A DNA stretch of 64,000 nt from contig CAUJNA010001213.1 of NCBI GenBank assembly GCA_963377175.1, positions 923,001-987,000 on the forward strand, written 5' to 3'. The notes under the pieces were generated by a model. The model did not search any database. It worked only from the letters and a program-made list of their open reading frames with translations, and had not been told where the DNA came from. How positions within the stretch are numbered: the first letter of the stretch is position 1; every line of letters starts with the position of its first letter. This DNA is from Effrenium voratum. Taxonomy: Eukaryota > Sar > Dinophyceae > Suessiales > Symbiodiniaceae. Of the stretch, positions 60,301 to 64,000 are shown in pieces. The translations under genes and the position numbers were made by a program.

Positions 60301-62845
60301 GGGCGTGGAAAATCGGCGTGGGTCAAAGTAGTACTCAAAGAAAATCGGCGTGGGTCAGGCTGGGGCTAAACCAAATCAGCGTAGGTGGCGGTCAAATGCC
60401 ATCAACATCAGCGTAGGTGATGGTTGAACAACGGCAATGCCTCGTCCCTCGCTTTACTGTTCGGGGAGCGCTTGGCCTGGCTGTTTCCAAGTAAAGCCTC
60501 ATACTCGAAGATTGTCGGTCCACCGATTTTCTGAAGCAACGTCCTCACAGAAATCGGTGGGGTTCGGGCGCCGAACAACGCCGAATTTGCTTTAGCCAAC
60601 CCCCCCTACAGCGATTTTGCACTTTTGGCCGTGTAATCTTTTCAGCGTGGGCACATAAACCTGAATGAAAATCAGTGGGGTTCAGCACCCGACAACGCCG
60701 ATTTCCGACATCATGTTGTTGAAAAAAATCACTGGACTGACATCTACGATCTTTCCAAAATCCGTGTGGTTCAGCGCCCGAGACACGACGATTTAACCGT
60801 TGTTCAACCATCACCTACGCTGATGTTGATGGCATTTGACCGCCACCTACGCTGATTTGGTTTAGCCCCAGCCTGACCCACGCCGATTTTCTTTGAGTAC
60901 TACTTTGACCCACGCCGATTTTTCACGCCCCGCCCAGGCGTGCGGCCCAAGCCTGCGTCGGGGGTCATTGGAGTCTCCCATGCTTCGAGCCTGTGTGGCC
61001 AGCGTGAAGGAGGCTCTTGAACCCAAGGTGAAGCACGATCCCGGCGAAGAGGGAAAGGTAAAGCTGGAGAAGGAGGAAAAGGCAGACACGAAGGTGCGCA
61101 GTCCCATTCTCTTGCAAGCAGACCCCTCATAAACATGACTGTCCAGCCCCTGAGGTTGTCAGAAAAGAGGTTGACCTAGCCGCAAAGAATGAGCTGGTCA
61201 ATCGCGGCAGCTGCGCAGTCAATGCCAGTAAACCATGCGTCCATAGCTACTGGTGTGTTGGCCAGCTTGCTCGCCATGAAAGATGCTCCTAATATTGACC
61301 TGGTGAGCAAGGGTTTGATTCGCACAGAAGCTGCGCAACTCCAAAGCTAGCCAAGACTCTCAAACTGTTCGAGCATCACATTTGGCCAGTCAAATAGCTC
61401 ATAGAAAGTGCCCGGCAGGTCGTTCCTTGGCGTCGAAGCGAGTTGTGGCTAGTTACCAGTGAGCAATGCTATTTTCAACTGTGCCGCTGCGGGCGCGGTG
61501 TTGCCCGGGATATGGTGCAAAGTCAGAATCGTCATCAGTTGTCCGTCGCTTCAACTTCCTGGCTGGAGGGCCTGAACAGGCTCACACATCAAACGTAAGC
61601 TGCCAGCCAAATTGAGGGGAATCAAACTGATCATGTTTAAGCCTGGTCGAGGGCTGCTTGGAGGATCTCCAGCTTCACTTTCTTCATCTTGGAATAGCGC
61701 CACCTCAATTTTAGAAGAGGAGGAGTGTTGAAAGGTAATTGAGGGGTCTGGCCTGGTTGCTTGAAGCTGGCCGCTTTTTGATGAGCGGCATGCCGTGCTA
61801 CCCCGTCAGAGAACGTGCCCTTTTTGGGTCTGTTGCCGTAATGGCAGTGGGTTGAGCTCAAAAATCACTGTCCAGCAATAATGGCTGAATGCAGACGCCC
61901 ATATTTGAATCCTTTGGCCTTCTTTGATAGCAGCCCGGAAAAAAAGAAGTTCAAATGGGTAACGAAGGGTGCCCGCCAGCGGCTTCAAATAGGGGCTTAC
62001 ACTTGAGAGCCCGCCAACTGCTAGCGGCAGGCAGCAAAGCAGCCGGGAGCAACGTGCAGCTGCCGCTGCCGCCGCAAGCGGTTTCCTTCTGTACCTTTTC
62101 CACCTTTCAACTAACCGCTACAACATGAAAACCCTGACAGCTCAACAGAACGAATAGGCAGCCAAGTGCCATGAATTTAACTTTGGAGTAAACCACAAAC
62201 AGAATAGACACAGCTGTGACTTGCGTTGAAACAATCTTCGTGTCGCCGGCAGACCAAATATGTGCCGTTTGTTTCGCCGGTTGTTTTCTGGTGTTGTTGG
62301 GTTGTTCCCTCCCGCAGGTCCAGCGAGGATTGTGATTTTTTAAGGATTGGCTGCCTTGGGCCCCTCACTTTGTGTTGTGGGGGGTTGAACCCCTTGGTTC
62401 TTAAACGGCTCAACCACCCTCTGGCCTCCAGTTGAGCTTTCCTTGGCAGTCCATTTGCAGTAATGTGCAAATTTTCTTGCCTTGTGCTATGGTCTTACCA
62501 TTTGTTGCTAGAAACTGAGAGTTCAAAAATGACAATATTTCAATCAGCTCCGGTTCTCTTTGGCAGTTGGGTGTCTTCAGATGACTGGTTCCTCTCCGTT
62601 TCTCTCTTCGAACCACCCAGCCACGGGGCTGTTTTGGGACACGGCCTTGCTACCCCTCTCATAAAAGTGCCCCCCAAACCCCCAACCCCCCAACCCAACC
62701 CCCCCCCCCAGCACAGCTCCAGTTTTGGTTTTGATTGCACTGCTTTAGTCTTCCCCCAGTTTTTCTTTTTAGGATTTGCACCACCGCCACGATCATCTCC
62801 ACCTTCCTGCTGGGGCCGTCCATGCATCACCGAACCTCAGACGGA
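48336..62845 (+). CDS. Gene C: further membrane-protein exons, identity unknown
   Basis: A series of GC3-rich exons on the plus strand: 48336-48395, 50119-50246, 50698-50743, 52129-52200, 53058-53210, 55716-55904, 56963-57018, 57753-57905, 58413-58468, 62773-62845. Only 50119 to 52200 is firmly linked by phase: Cys-rich CGTVFECQKCAVDPQAAC, then PLG|FLVLKMETVAVALAS|TILWSNFYVTSRSF, a membrane helix with a basic end. 53058-53210 adds another helix (RSFFILLAVLAVWFALYTPF). 62773 adds a third hydrophobic stretch. Whether all are one gene is unproven; 55716-55904 ends in a stop and could be a separate end. If they are one gene, the 3.1-kb palindrome sits in its intron. Confidence 0.4.
49582..50064 (+). 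CDS. Unidentified hydrophobic ORF
   Basis: 160 codons from ATG to TAG. Hydrophobic Ala/Leu-rich stretches (NVISIIAKAAILAAIDL, FVLLARLALASLVLEY) and a repetitive end. The frame before it (ending 49585) also looks protein-like (RISGKQRAAIEAILRP). Could be an old intron-resident gene. The minus strand is open too. No family recognised. Confidence 0.25.
   Translation: MRKLECLDFLATFDPRSADFKLQSACVVGECVLARACLVPRRTGVLHQTGNVISIIAKAAILAAIDLRSTLPWFRLEAPFVLLARLALASLVLEYATSGLIACPGFDQRLSLRTVAAVAAVCQALSQLSVTFVTGSAAAVCHRLWRWAGCGGRMSNNPRP
49946..50018. repeat. Short tandem repeat CAGCTGTCTGTCACA
   Basis: Two and a half units of GGCTCTG(T/C)C(A/G)CAGCTG with TCTGTCACA, overlapping the end of the ORF at 49582. 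Confidence 0.75.
50119..50246 (+). CDS. Gene C exon: cysteine-rich segment
   Basis: 128 nt: VICGTVFECQKCAVDPQAAC then LSRSGRNELRLQELPCSGLV and PLG. Five cysteines, strong third-position GC. TCAG|G acceptor; GT donor leaves GG, completed by the next exon. Confidence 0.65.
50698..50743 (+). CDS. Gene C exon: half membrane helix
   Basis: 46 nt coding FLVLKMETVAVALAS. TTAG|G acceptor, GC donor, phase 0 into the next exon. Confidence 0.6.
51454..51542. repeat. TIR element, family M (copy 1)
   Basis: TTCCATGTGCTTAAG at left, CTTAAGCAAATGGA at right. Second copy 56408-56508 (TTCCATTTGCTTA ... AAGCAAATGGA); worn copy 47410-47489. Confidence 0.75.
52129..52200 (+). CDS. Gene C exon
   Basis: 72 nt, 24 codons TILWSNFYVTSRSFWRRAAL then RGPQ. 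GCAG acceptor, CAG|GT donor. Aromatic/basic, membrane-edge character. Another frame (LVELLRDVAQLLAPCC) is open but less GC-biased. Confidence 0.6.
52269..52368. repeat. TIR element, family O (copy 2)
   Basis: TAATCAACCCCAGTT at left, AACTGGGGTCGATTA at right: 15-bp inverted ends with one mismatch, 100 bp. Confidence 0.8.
52873..52944. repeat. TIR element, family L-related
   Basis: Perfect 18-bp inverted repeat ACATGGAACCTGACAGGG / CCCTGTCAGGTTCCATGT about 36 bp apart; sequence to the right (GGTGGGAGGGTACCC) matches the outer end of 35583-35686. Confidence 0.8.
53058..53210 (+). CDS. Gene C candidate exon: membrane helix
   Basis: EQFAAPTASVWNASRLLLRS then FFILLAVLAVWFALYTPFYR. A clear membrane helix of about 18 residues with basic flank. 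GCAG|G acceptor (or CTCAG at 53115); GT donor near 53210. Requires an unfound exon before it for phase. Confidence 0.6.
54728..54946 (+). CDS. Unidentified coding-like ORF
   Basis: 72 codons from after a stop to TAA 54944-54946, ATG at 54773: MGFWHQSQKELVDLAVLIPR, GASEVKSGNEFYAKLP. Protein-like; no family recognised. Confidence 0.3.
   Translation, partial: TSGFVSIIIPKLTDYMGFWHQSQKELVDLAVLIPRLVLEFSSCLGASEVKSGNEFYAKLPTGLLECRPFLGT
55716..55904 (+). CDS. Coding-like terminal exon
   Basis: VRRLAGPTAGAKVTSLSSAQ, QLSDNLSDPIKLEVVPRLRC, FGSAGLVEGNPQDPYFASDW then L and TGA. About 70% GC at third positions. CTAAG|G at 55751 may be the acceptor. Unidentified; either the end of gene C or an independent gene. 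Confidence 0.45.
   Translation: MRRLAGPTAGAKVTSLSSAQQLSDNLSDPIKLEVVPRLRCRFGSAGLVEGNPQDPYFASDWL
56408..56508. repeat. TIR element, family M (copy 2)
   Basis: See 51454-51542; ends TTCCATTTGCTTA and AAGCAAATGGA. Confidence 0.75.
56963..57018 (+). CDS. Possible exon
   Basis: After CAG|G: SFEELQEVLRFSVPRWKG. Short, moderately GC3-biased. Confidence 0.35.
57753..57905 (+). CDS. Possible exon, low-complexity tail
   Basis: After CCAG|G: SPPELSPKSHGVQRSGGAED, TPGQAEVAMMAGPTETW. GC-rich in all frames, so the frame choice is weak. Confidence 0.35.
57988..58075. repeat. TIR element, family K (copy 2)
   Basis: CCACTTCTGTGATAC at left, GCATCACAGAAGTGG at right: 15-bp inverted ends, one mismatch. Confidence 0.85.
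58228..58343. repeat. TIR element, family B (copy 5, complete)
   Basis: CTAGGTCTCCCAGTAG at left, CTACTGGAGGACCTAG at right: 16-bp inverted ends with two mismatches, 116 bp, core CCCCTACTAAAATAGACTAC. Confidence 0.85.
58413..58468 (+). CDS. Possible exon
   Basis: After CCAG|CG: VSSEDLKVPLADLWPGRK with a GT donor; GC3-biased. Lies between two TIR elements (families B and D). Confidence 0.4.
58541..58654. repeat. TIR element, family D (copy 3)
   Basis: CAGGGCTCCTT at left, AAGGATCCCTG at right, 114 bp. Confidence 0.85.
59886..60080 (-). CDS. ORF in left palindrome arm
   Basis: SEKRLTQPQRMSWSIAAAAQ, VNHVSIATGVLASLLAMKDA, NIDLVSKGLIRTEAAQLQ then S and stop. Open in the left arm; the right-arm copy has TAG in place of the Gln codon. 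Overlaps in another frame CPAPEVVRKEVD...AAKNELVNRG, which may be the real one. Unidentified. Confidence 0.3.
   Translation of the reverse strand: MSEKRLTQPQRMSWSIAAAAQSMPVNHVSIATGVLASLLAMKDAPNIDLVSKGLIRTEAAQLQS
60099..60265 (-). CDS. Small Lys/Glu-rich ORF in left palindrome arm
   Basis: From ATG near 60265 leftwards: MESPMLRACVASVKEALEPK, KHDPGEEGKVKLEKEEKADT, then RSPILLQADPS and stop, about 54 residues. Charged, helical, coding-like. The right-arm copy has an extra base at the ATG. No family recognised. Confidence 0.4.
60435..60796. repeat. Palindrome spacer with hairpin-like repeat units
   Basis: Three units of about 38 bp (60550-60587, 60668-60704, 60757-60795): AAATC(G/A)GTGGGGTTC(A/G)G, then CGCCGATTT or a variant. 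Each unit begins and ends with inverted AAATCGG/CCGATTT wording. The inner arms carry four related AAATCGGCGTGGGTCA units (60309, 60340, 60372, 60407). Confidence 0.75.
60893..61340 (+). pseudogene. Right-arm copies of the palindrome ORFs, damaged
   Basis: Same ORFs as the left arm on the opposite strand. A one-base insertion removes the ATG before ESPMLRAC, and a TAG interrupts the second frame after KRLT. The left arm therefore looks like the less damaged copy. Confidence 0.5.
62365..62445 (-). repeat. tRNA-like repeat, family G
   Basis: Minus strand GGTTGAGCCGTTTAAGAACC then GGTTCAACCCC (B-box-like). Confidence 0.4.
62773..62845 (+). CDS. GC-rich exon: hydrophobic segment
   Basis: After TTTAG|G: ICTTATIISTFLLGPSMHHR then TSDG, with a GTGAGG donor. 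About 80% GC at third positions; a polypyrimidine tract precedes the acceptor. Possibly gene C continued beyond the palindrome, or the next gene. Confidence 0.55.
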
Positions 62846-62924
62846 GTGAGGGTGGGTTTGTGGGGGTGGAGTTTGGTTACTCCAAAACAAACGACATGGA
62901 ATCAGTAGCCCTCAATTGATCGTT

Positions 62925-62995
62925 TGGATTAGTGGCTTGGGGATTTGAACCCCTGGTTCTTGTAGAGAGCCACCGGCCCCTTTGCCCAGTTAAGA
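62925..62995 (-). repeat. tRNA-like repeat, family G (best copy)
   Basis: Minus strand: CTTAACTGGGCAAAGG (A-box-like), CTCTACAAGAACCAGG, then GGTTCAAATCCCCAAG with a B-box GGTTCAAATCC and a stem GGGG...CCCC around it, resembling a T arm. The rest does not fold as a tRNA, so SINE-like or tRNA relic. Confidence 0.5.
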
Positions 62996-63100
62996 AGCTG
63001 AGATGCTCAATTTCTTAGTGGGGATTGGCTTTAAATCGAGACATTGGCTGTTTCAGCGGGGGCGTTTTGGCAACGGAGCCCTCTGCCCAAATAAAACGCT

Positions 63101-63301
63101 GTGTCTTTGCTAAGTGTCCGGCAAACGCTCGAGATCCCTTTTAGCCTTGGCTCTGTGGATTTGAAGGACGATGGAAAATTCGGCAACAAAGATGGGACGG
63201 CTAAGATTCCCACAGAGGGTGTCGAGTCTTGCAGGCTGCCTGCAAAAGCTGCGGCGGCTTTTGGCATAAGACACTTGTTGTTTATGTTTGACGGTCAGTG
63301 A
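63101..63301 (+). CDS. Unidentified coding-like ORF
   Basis: VSLLSVRQTLEIPFSLGSVD, LKDDGKFGNKDGTAKIPTEG, ESCRLPAKAAAAFGIRHLLF, then MFDGQ and TGA. Soluble, protein-like. No ATG at its start, so probably a terminal exon. No family recognised. Confidence 0.35.
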   Translation: MSLLSVRQTLEIPFSLGSVDLKDDGKFGNKDGTAKIPTEGVESCRLPAKAAAAFGIRHLLFMFDGQ

Positions 63302-64000
63302 CACTGACGTTCGTAACCAGCTAGCGGTGACCCGTCGGGATGTTGAAAGATTGGCATCATTTTCCAAAGGCCTCCTGTCCACTTCCGTTGTTGGATAAAG
63401 TTAGACAAATACACGGTAGCAGGCTTTTCAAACAAGGCAGGTTTTGCATGGGTTTGCCAGAACCCTATGCAAGACTTAGGCGCCGATTTCACTTCACCCA
63501 AGGATAATCATCCTTTTTCCTTACGGGCATAAATTGAGTAGTGCTATTTAGGTCTGTGTTTTTCCGGGACCCCCCACAATTGTTGTTCTTCTTTGGTTTT
63601 TCAAAAGCGCACACAAAGAAAACAGTACCCTCCAAAAAAGACGCTTATTTGCTTTCACTCCTGAGACCCATTCAAATGCCGAGGACTTCTGTTCCCGCTC
63701 TTGATCCTCTTTAGCGGAGTCGTGCCCTGGCATTGCGTCCGTTCTTTAAGGGCTGGGTAGCCTAAGCTGGGATCCTTAATGCGCCACGTCGTTGAACCAT
63801 CATTTGCTGGCCATTTTTGAGGACGAATTGTACATGGCCATGAGCATCGCAATTGCCAGGCCTTGTGAAACGGGGGCAACCAAGAGAACCGTTTAGTTGT
63901 ATGACTGGGAGCCAACTCGAGCGACCTGAAGGAGGTTCTGGCTTGCAACCTGGAAGGTTTCTGGCATTGGGATGACTGCGGTCTAATCCCCATGTGGCCT

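Larger units (their letters stand above)
59054..62183. repeat. 3.1-kb large inverted repeat (two ~1.38-kb arms)
   Basis: Left arm 59054-60434 and right arm 60797-62183 are reverse complements with only a few percent differences over their whole length; the spacer is 60435-60796. Outer edges: AAAGTTAATTTCATGGCAC at left, GTGCCATGAATTTAACTTT at right. Inner edges: GGTTGAACAACGG and CCGTTGTTCAACC. No transposase is seen. Could be a fold-back transposon, an inverted duplication or an assembly artefact. Confidence 0.9.

Noticed and set aside
62925..62995. True tRNA gene
   Set aside because: Only the T-arm/B-box part is convincing; no complete acceptor stem or anticodon arm could be folded by eye.
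1..64000. Relict spliced-leader sequences marking retroposed genes
   Set aside because: I looked for the dinoflagellate leader ending CATTTTGGCTCAAG upstream of intronless ORFs and found none by eye.

Overview
The window looks like nuclear DNA of a dinoflagellate (Suessiales/Symbiodiniaceae-like, genus not determinable). Reasons: (1) recognisable proteins are split into many tiny exons (29-130 nt) separated by introns of 0.3 to more than 9 kb; (2) most inferred 5' splice sites are GC, a few GT or GA, and 3' sites are mostly AG|G, a dinoflagellate habit; (3) coding exons are GC-rich at third positions while introns are full of short dispersed repeats; (4) every exon chain I could assemble lies on the + strand, as in unidirectional dinoflagellate gene arrays. 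There is no bacterial operon, rRNA, CRISPR array or convincing complete tRNA gene. Exons were found by eye from protein motifs, phase agreement and splice signals. Boundaries may be off by a few bases, and exons without a motif are certainly missed.

Layout. 1.5-28 kb: a non-ribosomal peptide synthetase-type adenylation (A) domain followed by a thiolation (T, carrier) domain, in about 15 exons covering motifs A5/A6 to A10 and the carrier serine. The A1-A4 part must lie to the left of the window. 7.1-14.8 kb: a nucleoredoxin/tryparedoxin-like gene (WCPPC active site) with at least seven exons on the same strand, lying inside the longest NRPS intron. 20.2 kb: a small ORF with a signal peptide, also inside an NRPS intron. 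29.7-46.3 kb: a multi-exon gene for a polytopic membrane protein with a cysteine-rich ectodomain (gene B). 48.3-62.8 kb: GC-rich exons of at least one further membrane protein (gene C), unidentified. 59.05-62.18 kb: a 3.1-kb inverted repeat with about 1.38-kb arms and a 362-bp spacer built of small hairpin-like repeats.

The introns are tiled by at least a dozen families of about 85-135-bp elements. Most have 11-26-bp terminal inverted repeats, and several families recur 2-6 times in the window. One copy at 32.9 kb can be compared with an empty paralogous site at 5.5 kb: removing a GT...AG interval restores the empty site exactly. These elements behave as introner-like (intron-generating) MITEs and are the most interesting signal here.

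Functionally, the NRPS gene could activate and load an acyl/amino-acyl substrate onto its own carrier domain. The nucleoredoxin is a thiol-disulfide oxidoreductase. Genes B and C are probably surface or endomembrane proteins. No pathway link between them can be shown from the sequence.
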